Shown here: positions 7,767-15,502 of the stretch, piece after piece | Position numbering within the stretch: position 1 is the stretch's first letter | Layout: each line of letters opens with the position of its first letter | Assembly (NCBI RefSeq): GCF_018069805.1 | Contig: NZ_JAGPYN010000003.1 | Coordinates: 1-64,000, forward strand | Origin: Pseudoalteromonas ostreae | Lineage (GTDB): Bacteria; Pseudomonadota; Gammaproteobacteria; Enterobacterales; Alteromonadaceae | Direction of reading: 5' to 3' | DNA: 64,000 nt | Made by a program: the position numbers and the translations under genes | Notes under the pieces: generated by a model | Databases searched by the model: none | Told to the model about the DNA's origin: nothing | The model's input: the letters and a program-made list of their open reading frames with translations, nothing else

Positions 7767-8698
7767 GCCCTGAGTCTAATTTTAATCAGCAGCGTGCACT
7801 TTTAGAAGAGCTGAACGGGATTGTGTCAGAAGGACAAAACTTAGATACTTTGGATATAGATTTACTTGATAGTCGCGAAATTTTAACCAAAATAAATTTG
7901 GAAGATCAAAAAGTTGCCGCTGCTGTAAAGTTAGTGATCCCAGAGATAGCCAAAGCGGTCGATCATATTGTAACGGCATTTAAGCAAGGCGGTCGTTTAA
8001 TTTATATTGGTGCCGGCACCAGTGGTCGCTTAGGTATTTTAGATGCTGTGGAATGCGCGCCAACTTACAGTGTCAGCGATCAACAAGTAATGGGAATAAT
8101 TGCTGGTGGCGAAACGGCTTTTAAAAAAGCAGTTGAAGGTGCCGAAGATAGCTTAAAATTAGGCGTAGAAGATCTTAAAGCCGTTAATCTACAAGCTAAA
8201 GATGTCGTGGTAGGGATTGCCGCTAGTGGCCGTACACCTTATGTGCGAGCAGCCATTGAGTATGCAAAATCAATAGGATGTACCACCGTTGGAGTAACCT
8301 GTAATCCTAACTCCGCGGTAATGAAACTACCTGATATTGGCATTTGCCCGGTAGTTGGCGCAGAAGCGGTAACTGGTTCAACACGTATGAAATCGGGTAC
8401 TGCACAAAAGTTAGTATTAAATATGCTCAGCACAGCCAGTATGATCCGCACCGGTAAAGTCTATAAAAACTTGATGGTTGACGTAAATGCCAGCAATGAA
8501 AAGCTGCATGCCCGTGCCATTCGAATTGTAATGCAGGCGACAGATTGTTCGCATCAGCAAGCCGTTGATGCTTTAGCAAAAGCAAAGCAAAGCGCGAAAC
8601 TTGCTATTTTGATTGTACTAACTGGTAAAGACGCTGATCAGGCAGAGCAAATGCTTAGCCAAGCAGATGGATTTTTACGAAAAGCGGTGGAGTTATAA
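7763..8698 (+). CDS. murQ: N-acetylmuramic acid 6-phosphate etherase
   Basis: Splits MurNAc-6P into GlcNAc-6P and D-lactate in the cytoplasm, feeding wall sugar into central metabolism. The 311-residue length is normal. The single SIS domain is clear: [23 protein letters not shown] with a conserved Glu, [20 protein letters not shown], and the MurQ block [12 protein letters not shown] followed by [16 protein letters not shown] 7763 has AAGGA nine bases upstream. The next gene starts immediately after its stop, so both are one transcript. With the neighbouring kinase gene broken, its substrate must be made by a kinase encoded elsewhere (for example AnmK) or by a PTS. Confidence 0.96.
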   Translation: MSPESNFNQQRALLEELNGIVSEGQNLDTLDIDLLDSREILTKINLEDQKVAAAVKLVIPEIAKAVDHIVTAFKQGGRLIYIGAGTSGRLGILDAVECAPTYSVSDQQVMGIIAGGETAFKKAVEGAEDSLKLGVEDLKAVNLQAKDVVVGIAASGRTPYVRAAIEYAKSIGCTTVGVTCNPNSAVMKLPDIGICPVVGAEAVTGSTRMKSGTAQKLVLNMLSTASMIRTGKVYKNLMVDVNASNEKLHARAIRIVMQATDCSHQQAVDALAKAKQSAKLAILIVLTGKDADQAEQMLSQADGFLRKAVEL

Positions 8699-9889
8699 AT
8701 GTTAATTAGATTATTGGTTATATTACAATGTCTAATTTTGAGCGCATGTGCCCATAACAGCACTGACGATGCAATCTTAACTGATACACCGCAAGTAAAT
8801 TTAAGTGTTGGCGCTTTACAATATCAGCAGTACCTACCACAACTTGAGGGCAAACGAGTTGGCTTAGTCGTTAATCAAACTTCACAAGTTAATGGCACTC
8901 ATATAGTCGATTTACTGCGTGATAAAGGCGTGAATGTTACTAAAATATTTGCCCCTGAACATGGTTTTCGTGGCGACCACGATGCCGGCGCGCATGTAAA
9001 AAGTACGGTGGATGCAAAGACCGGTATTGATGTGGTGTCTATTTACGGCAGTAATAAAAAGCCAGATACCGCTGTATTAAGCGAATTAGACGTGATTATT
9101 TTTGATATTCAAGATGTTGGCGTGCGCTTTTACACCTATATCAGCTCAATGCATTACATGATGGAAGCTGCTGCTGAGAATAATATTGATTTTATTGTAC
9201 TTGATAGGCCAAACCCGAATATCGCCTATGTTGATGGGCCAGTTTTAGATTTAAAATTTCAGTCTTTCGTTGGCATGCATGAAATTCCTGTATTACATGG
9301 CATGACAGTGGGCGAGCTGGCAAAAATGATCAAAGGTGAAGGGTGGATAAATAAAGCTTCGTCACTAAACTTGACGGTTGTGCCTGTGGCGCATTATCGC
9401 CGCGATATGACGTATAGTTTACCTGTTCAGCCAAGCCCTAATTTACCGAACGATCAAGCTATCGCACTTTACCCATCGCTGTGCTTTTTCGAAGCAACAC
9501 CTATTAGCATAGGTCGGGGTACAGACTTTCCATTTCAAGTGATAGGTTATTCACCCGTTGCATTAGGCGAGTTTAGTTTCACTCCGCGTGCTATTGAGGG
9601 GGCATCAATGAACCCTAAACTTAAGGGGATTGAAGCACAAGGTCTTGACTTACGTGACAGTACAATTAATGGGCTAAATTTAAGTTTATTTATTACGGCC
9701 TACAAAACTTTAACGCAAAACGAGCAAATATTCTTTGAACGTGCAGGCTTTATGGATAAACTTGCAGGCACTGATAAGCTGCGTTTAGCTATCGAAGCCG
9801 GCCAAACAGAGCTGCAAATCAAACAAAGCTGGCAACAAGATCTAGCTCGCTTTAAACAGCAACGCGCAGCATATTTGTTATATCAATAA
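8699..9889 (+). CDS. namZ: DUF1343 exo-beta-N-acetylmuramidase lipoprotein (NamZ-like)
   Basis: Predicted to release terminal MurNAc from wall glycan fragments, as shown for B. subtilis NamZ, the founding DUF1343 member. ATG 8699 follows the MurQ stop directly. Residues 1-18 form a lipoprotein signal (LILSACAH), so the enzyme should sit on a periplasmic membrane face. The DUF1343 body shows GKRVGLVVNQTSQ, APEHGFRGDHDAGAHV, IFDIQDVGVRFYTY, ILVLDRPNPN-type and LPNDQAIALYPSLCFFE motifs and runs to the end of its 396 residues. A strong terminator follows at 9916. In other bacteria namZ often clusters with murQ and MurNAc transporters, as here. Confidence 0.92.
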   Translation: MLIRLLVILQCLILSACAHNSTDDAILTDTPQVNLSVGALQYQQYLPQLEGKRVGLVVNQTSQVNGTHIVDLLRDKGVNVTKIFAPEHGFRGDHDAGAHVKSTVDAKTGIDVVSIYGSNKKPDTAVLSELDVIIFDIQDVGVRFYTYISSMHYMMEAAAENNIDFIVLDRPNPNIAYVDGPVLDLKFQSFVGMHEIPVLHGMTVGELAKMIKGEGWINKASSLNLTVVPVAHYRRDMTYSLPVQPSPNLPNDQAIALYPSLCFFEATPISIGRGTDFPFQVIGYSPVALGEFSFTPRAIEGASMNPKLKGIEAQGLDLRDSTINGLNLSLFITAYKTLTQNEQIFFERAGFMDKLAGTDKLRLAIEAGQTELQIKQSWQQDLARFKQQRAAYLLYQ

Positions 9890-9915
9890 GACTATTTTTA
9901 TTTATAAAACCTTAA

Positions 9916-9940
9916 AACGCAGCTTTGGCTGCGTTTTTTT
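9916..9940 (+). terminator. Terminator after the muramidase gene
   Basis: 8-bp stem AACGCAGC/GCTGCGTT with a four-base loop, running into a seven-T tract. It closes the symporter-murQ-namZ unit. Confidence 0.9.
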
Positions 9941-9997
9941 ATTGCGCTTAGAAAAGTTCAACTGTATGTTCTATAAATAAAATTTAAAGGAATAATA

Positions 9998-10522
9998 ATG
10001 AAAAAAAGTGCATGGTATAAAAAACCAGAAATGATTGTGGCCCTATCAGCTTTACTTATCAGCGTAGTCACAACAATAATAGGTATTTACTCAACGATGA
10101 TTGAACGCTCTTATGCAAGGGCTTCGGTTTGGCCGAGAGTTGAGTTGCATAGGAGTTTTTTACCTAAGGATGGGCTATTTAGTTACAATATAATGAATAA
10201 CGGCACAGGTCCGGCAATTATTAAATATGCCAAAGTAACCTATAATGAGAAGCCCATTAAGAAATGGTCTGATTTTATAGCTGCAACGAACTTAGTTCAA
10301 TCACATATCGGTACACGTATTCTACCAAGTCAAGCGAATTTTAGTGCGGTTACCATAAAAGATAAGGCTTATTTAACAGAAATTCTTAAAATGGATGAAC
10401 AGATTGCAATCGAGCTGTGCTATTGCTCTATTTATGACGAGTGTTGGCTGGTTGATAGAAGTAATCAACCAATAGAAATAGCACAATGTGAAATTAGCGA
10501 CGAACAGCGATTTATGCAGTAA
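9998..10522 (+). CDS. Membrane-anchored hypothetical protein
   Basis: A 174-residue protein not recognised by family. One membrane helix spans about residues 12-32 (MIVALSALLISVVTTIIGIY), leaving a C-terminal domain of about 140 residues that appears beta-rich and holds three clustered cysteines (ELCYCSIYDEC). A ribosome-binding site (AAAGGA) lies before ATG 9998. It stands alone between the muramidase terminator and the convergent TonB receptor, so context gives no role. Confidence 0.65.
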   Translation: MKKSAWYKKPEMIVALSALLISVVTTIIGIYSTMIERSYARASVWPRVELHRSFLPKDGLFSYNIMNNGTGPAIIKYAKVTYNEKPIKKWSDFIAATNLVQSHIGTRILPSQANFSAVTIKDKAYLTEILKMDEQIAIELCYCSIYDECWLVDRSNQPIEIAQCEISDEQRFMQ

Positions 10523-10539
10523 TACGCGTATTTTTGGAA

Positions 10540-10605
10540 TGAAAAAGGCCACAATTGTGGCCTTACCATGGATGGGGAAATAAGCGCCCATTGAGCGCTT
10601 ACTTT
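10540..10605 (-). terminator. Paired hairpins after the TonB receptor gene
   Basis: Reading on the minus strand after the receptor stop, a TAAGCGC/GCGCTTA stem is followed by AAGGCCAC-AATT-GTGGCCTT and then a short T run. The second hairpin is the better terminator; it also lies just after the convergent hypothetical gene and could serve both. Confidence 0.65.
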
Positions 10606-10616
10606 AATCCATAAGA

Positions 10617-13600
10617 TTAAAACTTAAAGTTAACTGATAACTGCAAGCTACGTGGATTGTAGTAGCTACGCGATTCACCAAATTTCTCTTCAAGTACATA
10701 CGGGTTTTTGTTATAACCTGTTTGACGATTAAATACGTTGAAGAGATCAGCACGAAATTGTAGTTCCATATCACCAGAGAACTTAAAGTCTTGCGTATAG
10801 TTTAAGTCAAGTTGCCAATGGCTAGCAGTGCGACGACTACCAGCAGACTCTGCATAGCGGCTAATATGGCTTGTAGGGTAGCCGTATGTTGTTCCATCCC
10901 ATGCTTCCCATGCTTTACCTGATTGGAATACGAAGTACGCCCCTAAGTTAGCTTCCCAAGGAAGAGTATAGTAACCGTATACTTTCAATAAGTGCGGCTT
11001 ATCGCCAGAAAGCGTACCGTAGCGGTTATCCCAAGAATAACGACCACGGCCATCACCATAGTAAGATGAGCCAATAAAGTTATTTGCATCATTGGTTGAC
11101 GTAGTATTATCTTGGTCAAAGTTACCATAGTAATGGCTCCATACATACGAAGCATTTACGTAGCTGTTTTCGCCCATGTACTCTGCTTCGATACTGGCTT
11201 CCCAATATTTGGTTGCACCGCCATCAACTTCAGCAATAACATAAGATGAACCGCCAATTTCATCGCGGATCTCAGCTAGGTTATCTATGTATAATCCCTT
11301 ATCTGCGATATGTTGCGGCACGCCATCAGCATCAACGTCTGAGTAATCAGTTAAGCGTGCTGTGTTTGGCATATCTTCCCAAAAGTGCATGCCTTTACGG
11401 TGGCGAACGTGTGCACGTAATACTAAGTCAGAACCAACATACTTAGTTGTACCAAGTGTGAACTCGTTAATACGACGAGGCTTCATACCGTCTTGGAATG
11501 CCTTACCTGATGAGCCTTTTCTTGGTGAAGACGAAAGAATATTACCTGATTGGTCCAAAAGTAGTTCGATTTCGGCTCGGGTATTACGATCCCAAGACGC
11601 TGCGCGTGCAAGTGAGCTTGCTTCAGGGTTATACATAGCGAAATTAGCAAATACAGAATCTTCACCAGAGTAAGTCCAAGTTGCACCTAACCGAGGCTGA
11701 ATCATATCGGCCCAGTCAGTTTTATACATTTCATACTTGTGACCCGGCGCTAGTTCGTAACCGGAAAGAGTGCCTGATTTAGCTTTGAGGCCTTGCCCGT
11801 ACCAAGTATCTTGGCTTATTAATAGACCTAAGTTATAGGTCCAGTCACCATGTTCAATCGTGTCGTTAATCTCAAAGTTTAAACTACGAGTTTCAGAGTT
11901 AATACTAGAAACAGGATTACCGCCTTCTGTTGCTAAACTCATCTGTTGTACACGGGCTCGGTAAATGGCATCAGCGGGGTCAAAACCTTCGGTGTCTGCA
12001 TCTGCATCGACTAAACCACCTAGATAAGAAATACGTCCCCAACCATTAGATAAGCGCGTTAGCTGTTCTTCGCCTTTTTCCCATTTAGCACCAAAATGAA
12101 GTATATGATAAGTATCGCCCCAATCAAATTCATGCTCTAAGTTTACTTCAAAAGAATCTCTGTAGAAGTTTTGATTATCATAAGTTGCGAATGCACCAAC
12201 ACCACCACTGCCTTTCATCACACCGTCTTCAAGGTAGCCATAGGTATTAATTAATGCTGAAGCCCCTGCATTATATAGAGCAATTTGTTGCTCCGTGAAG
12301 CCTTCCTCTGGATCATAATTGCGTAAGCTAGGTACTGAAAAATAACCCATCTCAGTTAAATTATTGACATCGAGCTGGTTAGATAAAGAAGGTGTCACAG
12401 ATAAAGGATTATCAGGTTGCGAGCCTGACTCTAATTCAAACTTACTGTATTGGAACGAAAGTGTGGTTGCTGAACCTAAAATCCAAGAACCATCTAATGT
12501 GAAAATATCCTGATCGGCTTTATCGCCTGCCGATACACTATCAGCCTCGTAAGCATCGACTGAGCGACCTTCAATTGTTTTATCTGAGGTACGCTGTGAA
12601 ATGTTAAATAGTAAATCATCGGTTGGTGCCCAAGTTAACTTACCAAAATATTCATCACGAATGCTGTTATATTCTTTGACAGCTCCATAAGCGGAGTCTT
12701 TGTTATCACGCGTTACTTCAGGACGGTAGTAAGAAGTATAGAAATAGAGTTCATCTTCAATGAGCGGACCACCTAAACTAGCAGTTAACCAGCTTTTATC
12801 TTCTTCATAAGATTCTTCGCCTTCTTTAGTGGCCACGAAACTTTTTGGTTGGGCTTTGTATTCAACATTGCCATGGAACTCATCTGTCCCAGATTTTGAT
12901 ACTGTGTCAATTGAAAAGCCACCAGAACGGTTAAAGCCAACCGCTTTTGCACCACCTCTGTCCATAGTAACAAAGGCAACATCGTGTGTTGATGGCTCTG
13001 AAGCTAAGTTTCCATACATCGGCAATGACACATTAACACCATCAAAGCCATATGAGTTATCAACACCTGATCCACCCGCTGATGGGCCCAACGTTGAATT
13101 TGCCGAAAGTTCTATACCAGGGACAAGCTTTAAAAGGTCTCGGTAATCTTGACCCACAGGGACATTATTAATTCCCTCTTCACCTAATGAGTTTGTGAGT
13201 GCTGATTTACCTTGTCGAAATAGTTTACTGCCTGTCACTGTAATTACTTCAACATTATCTTTTTTACCGCTAAGAACAACATTAGCACTTGAGGTTTGCT
13301 CTAGCAGTACATCAACAGTTATTGTTTGTGTAACGCCGCTGCTGTCTTCAAAGGTCAGCTCATAAGTGCCTGGTTTTAGTTGCGGGAGATCATAACTACC
13401 ATCTTCACGGGTTACCACCGTACGCGCTTTTGGCATGACGTTACTACGTGCAGTAATAGTAATACCCGCTAGTGGTTGGTTTGCTTGCTCGGTTTTTACC
13501 TTACCTTTAATGCTACCGTTTAAATTCGCGAATGCAGGAGCACTTGCTAGCGAGGCAGCTATTATAGCGGTGGTTATTGCAGTTTTTGGCACTCGCAGAG

Positions 13601-13658
13601 CGCGATGTGTGGCCTGCGCTAACGAGCTTATAGTGAAGGTTGGTGCCAGTTTTTTCAT
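10617..13658 (-). CDS. Oar-like TonB-dependent receptor with carboxypeptidase-regulatory-like domain
   Basis: A large outer-membrane receptor of about 1013 residues. I place the start at ATG 13658 (AAGAAAAC-like purine leader GGGGAAAAC upstream), giving a signal peptide ending near SAPAFA; the frame is open further upstream to 13739 without a ribosome-binding site. Residues about 50-130 are a carboxypeptidase-regulatory-like fold (GKVKTEQANQPLAGITI, REDGSYDLPQLKPGTYEL). The plug follows (VPVGQDYRDLLKLVPGIEL, YGFDGVNVSLPMYG), then a beta-barrel ending in FKF as outer-membrane proteins do. Oar-type receptors import large polymers fragments or peptides. Between muropeptide enzymes and a MurR-like regulator, its cargo is plausibly peptidoglycan fragments; that is inference. 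Confidence 0.88.
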   Translation of the reverse strand: MKKLAPTFTISSLAQATHRALRVPKTAITTAIIAASLASAPAFANLNGSIKGKVKTEQANQPLAGITITARSNVMPKARTVVTREDGSYDLPQLKPGTYELTFEDSSGVTQTITVDVLLEQTSSANVVLSGKKDNVEVITVTGSKLFRQGKSALTNSLGEEGINNVPVGQDYRDLLKLVPGIELSANSTLGPSAGGSGVDNSYGFDGVNVSLPMYGNLASEPSTHDVAFVTMDRGGAKAVGFNRSGGFSIDTVSKSGTDEFHGNVEYKAQPKSFVATKEGEESYEEDKSWLTASLGGPLIEDELYFYTSYYRPEVTRDNKDSAYGAVKEYNSIRDEYFGKLTWAPTDDLLFNISQRTSDKTIEGRSVDAYEADSVSAGDKADQDIFTLDGSWILGSATTLSFQYSKFELESGSQPDNPLSVTPSLSNQLDVNNLTEMGYFSVPSLRNYDPEEGFTEQQIALYNAGASALINTYGYLEDGVMKGSGGVGAFATYDNQNFYRDSFEVNLEHEFDWGDTYHILHFGAKWEKGEEQLTRLSNGWGRISYLGGLVDADADTEGFDPADAIYRARVQQMSLATEGGNPVSSINSETRSLNFEINDTIEHGDWTYNLGLLISQDTWYGQGLKAKSGTLSGYELAPGHKYEMYKTDWADMIQPRLGATWTYSGEDSVFANFAMYNPEASSLARAASWDRNTRAEIELLLDQSGNILSSSPRKGSSGKAFQDGMKPRRINEFTLGTTKYVGSDLVLRAHVRHRKGMHFWEDMPNTARLTDYSDVDADGVPQHIADKGLYIDNLAEIRDEIGGSSYVIAEVDGGATKYWEASIEAEYMGENSYVNASYVWSHYYGNFDQDNTTSTNDANNFIGSSYYGDGRGRYSWDNRYGTLSGDKPHLLKVYGYYTLPWEANLGAYFVFQSGKAWEAWDGTTYGYPTSHISRYAESAGSRRTASHWQLDLNYTQDFKFSGDMELQFRADLFNVFNRQTGYNKNPYVLEEKFGESRSYYNPRSLQLSVNFKF

Positions 13659-14170
13659 TGTTTTCCCCGTCCTTATTATAATTAACTTATAGCTCTGAAC
13701 TTTGCTGATCCCCCAAACAGAGTTATAAACTTTGATCAATTGTTGCTATTCCATTAAACATGCGTTGCCATTAATGGTCAAGAATAAACTCTTCCTTACA
13801 TTTGTTATGCCTATAAATAAAATATATAAAAACTGGTTTCGTTATATTTTTTGTCAATATAAGCACAAGGCTGGGGGAGTGTTTTCGCGATTTTTAGCGC
13901 AGTTGATTATATTTAATACCTTGAAATAACATGTTTTTGTGTTTTTCATTACTGAAGAAGGAGGATATTTGAGTGGGGTGGAGCAATACTGTTGTAGTTA
14001 CAATAATAATTATTGTTTATGAACTAAAAAATTTTTGTTGGCATAGAATAAAGAAATAATTTATCAATTAGCAAACGAGAGATAGGTTATTATTGCATGG
14101 CTGTTGTTAAAGTGGTTTTTATAATAAGAAAGGCCACAATAGTGGCCTTAATTCTTTAGGATGACCTTGG
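13659..14170. other. 512-bp intergenic region between receptor and regulator
   Basis: Contains the receptor's 5' leader and promoter region (very AT-rich, about 13740-14100) and, at its distal end, the terminator of the RpiR gene. A single TATTCCA at 13745-13751 matches the candidate operator half-site but has no partner at the right spacing. I see no further gene: a 65-codon plus-strand frame at 13732 has no ribosome-binding site. Confidence 0.6.
14127..14155 (-). terminator. Terminator after the RpiR regulator gene
   Basis: On the minus strand AAGGCCAC-TATT-GTGGCCTT is followed by a T-rich stretch. The stem is nearly identical to the one ending the TonB receptor gene (10543-10564), an instance of a reused terminator sequence. 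Confidence 0.75.
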
Positions 14171-15016
14171 TTAGTGATTTCTAAATTCACCAACAACGTC
14201 ATTTGAATGCTCTAGTAATTTACGACCTTGACGACTCGATTGCGTTAAAGCGATAAATAGAATATCAATAACAAAGTCTTGCGCAGTACGGGCAAGTATC
14301 GATGATAAACGGACTGACTCTTCTTCTGCCACAGAGTAAAGCCTAACATTGGCTTGATCAGCAACAGGATTACTACCAAATTTAGTGACAGAGATCACGT
14401 AACTGTCGTTTTTCTTAGCCTGCTTTACCACTTCAGCAATTTCTCTGGTAACACCCGATTCACTGATCGCAATAACTAAGTCGCCTTTTGCAAAGGTTGA
14501 TACATAGGCGAGCTGCGCATGACCATCAGGTTCAGCTATTGCAGGCATACCTAACTTTTGCAACTTATAGGAGAAGTCTTTAGCCACCAGAGCTGAGCCC
14601 CCTAAGCCACAAATTAAAATTCGCTTAGCTGATTTTAACAAGCTAACAGCCTGTTCAATGGCTAGCGCTTCATTGAGATTTTTTGTTTCAGTAAGCACAG
14701 CAAGTTTACTACTGAGTAGCTTTTCTGCTATTTGCTCTAGTGAATCACTTAAGGTGATTTTACCATGCAGTTTTGGTTCTGATGTTTCATCATTGAGTGC
14801 ATCAATGACAGCCAGCTTAAATGCTGGAAAGCCTTTGTAGCCCAGTTTTTGCGAAAATTTTACAACGCTTGACTGGCTCACGCCGACAACTTTAGCCAGC
14901 TCTACAGACGAAAGATTACGAATAGCATTAGCTGAGTTCAATGTGAAGTCAGCTAGCTTAGCTTCGCTGCTCGATAGGGACTGACGTAAGGCTTTAATTT
15001 TTACAAATGTAGACAT
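14171..15016 (-). CDS. RpiR-family regulator (MurR-like)
   Basis: A 281-residue sugar-phosphate sensing transcription factor. Residues about 5-75 are the RpiR helix-turn-helix domain (LSSVELAKVVGVSQSSVVKFSQKLGYKGFPAFK). Residues about 125-260 form an SIS domain (RILICGLGGSALVAKDFSYKL, GDLVIAISESGVTREIAEV) that would bind a phosphosugar such as MurNAc-6P. E. coli MurR, the repressor of murQP, is the closest known role. It lies inside the peptidoglycan locus, divergent from the amidase fusion gene, and GGAATA half-sites lie between them, so it probably controls the locus and itself. Confidence 0.9.
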   Translation of the reverse strand: MSTFVKIKALRQSLSSSEAKLADFTLNSANAIRNLSSVELAKVVGVSQSSVVKFSQKLGYKGFPAFKLAVIDALNDETSEPKLHGKITLSDSLEQIAEKLLSSKLAVLTETKNLNEALAIEQAVSLLKSAKRILICGLGGSALVAKDFSYKLQKLGMPAIAEPDGHAQLAYVSTFAKGDLVIAISESGVTREIAEVVKQAKKNDSYVISVTKFGSNPVADQANVRLYSVAEEESVRLSSILARTAQDFVIDILFIALTQSSRQGRKLLEHSNDVVGEFRNH

Positions 15017-15502
15017 ACTACCCGCTTATTTTTATATTTGGCGTATTTATAGCATCAATCGAAATAAATTTGTACTTATTCTAGGTTCAAATGTAGCCAC
15101 CTTTGTTTTTACTCTTGTTTCTAGGCGTACAAAAAATAAATTATTCCCAATAGACGCAATTAAGTTTTGGAATATTGTTTAAGAATAATTGGAATAATAT
15201 AGTTTTAATTATCTAATTTTACAACACCAATAGCACGAACTAACAGATTTATTTGCTAGTCGCTTGGGCACTGTTTTTATGGTGGGATAAAATATCTTTA
15301 TTTAATTTACTTGTTGAAATAAATTATTTACAAATCATTTTGCTGTGATAGGGTTTGGTTTATACAACTCAAATCGAGTTGTCCAAACTATAATAACAAT
15401 ATGAGAACTGGGTTTATTTAATGTATTGTTTACTAAAAGCACATACCGCTAATCGTGGTTTTGGGATTGCGCTTATTTACTTTGATCAGCAATGAGAAGG
15501 CT
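15017..15502. promoter_or_regulatory. Divergent control region with GGAATA half-sites
   Basis: A 486-bp AT-rich gap between the divergent RpiR gene and the amidase fusion gene. It holds three boxes resembling the half-site of the palindrome at 5738: TATTCCC at 15142-15148, TGGAATA at 15168-15174 and TGGAATA at 15190-15196. None has a good partner at 3-bp spacing; TGGAATA-ATA-TA at 15190 keeps the left arm and spacer exactly. The rest of the region shows nothing I can identify. Confidence 0.5.

Noticed and set aside
11362..11673. 103-codon plus-strand frame opposite the TonB receptor
   Set aside because: It is antisense to a well-conserved barrel region and has no start signals; a frame shadow of the receptor gene.
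13732..13929. 65-codon plus-strand frame in the receptor promoter region
   Set aside because: No ribosome-binding site; it falls in AT-rich leader sequence and resembles no protein I know.
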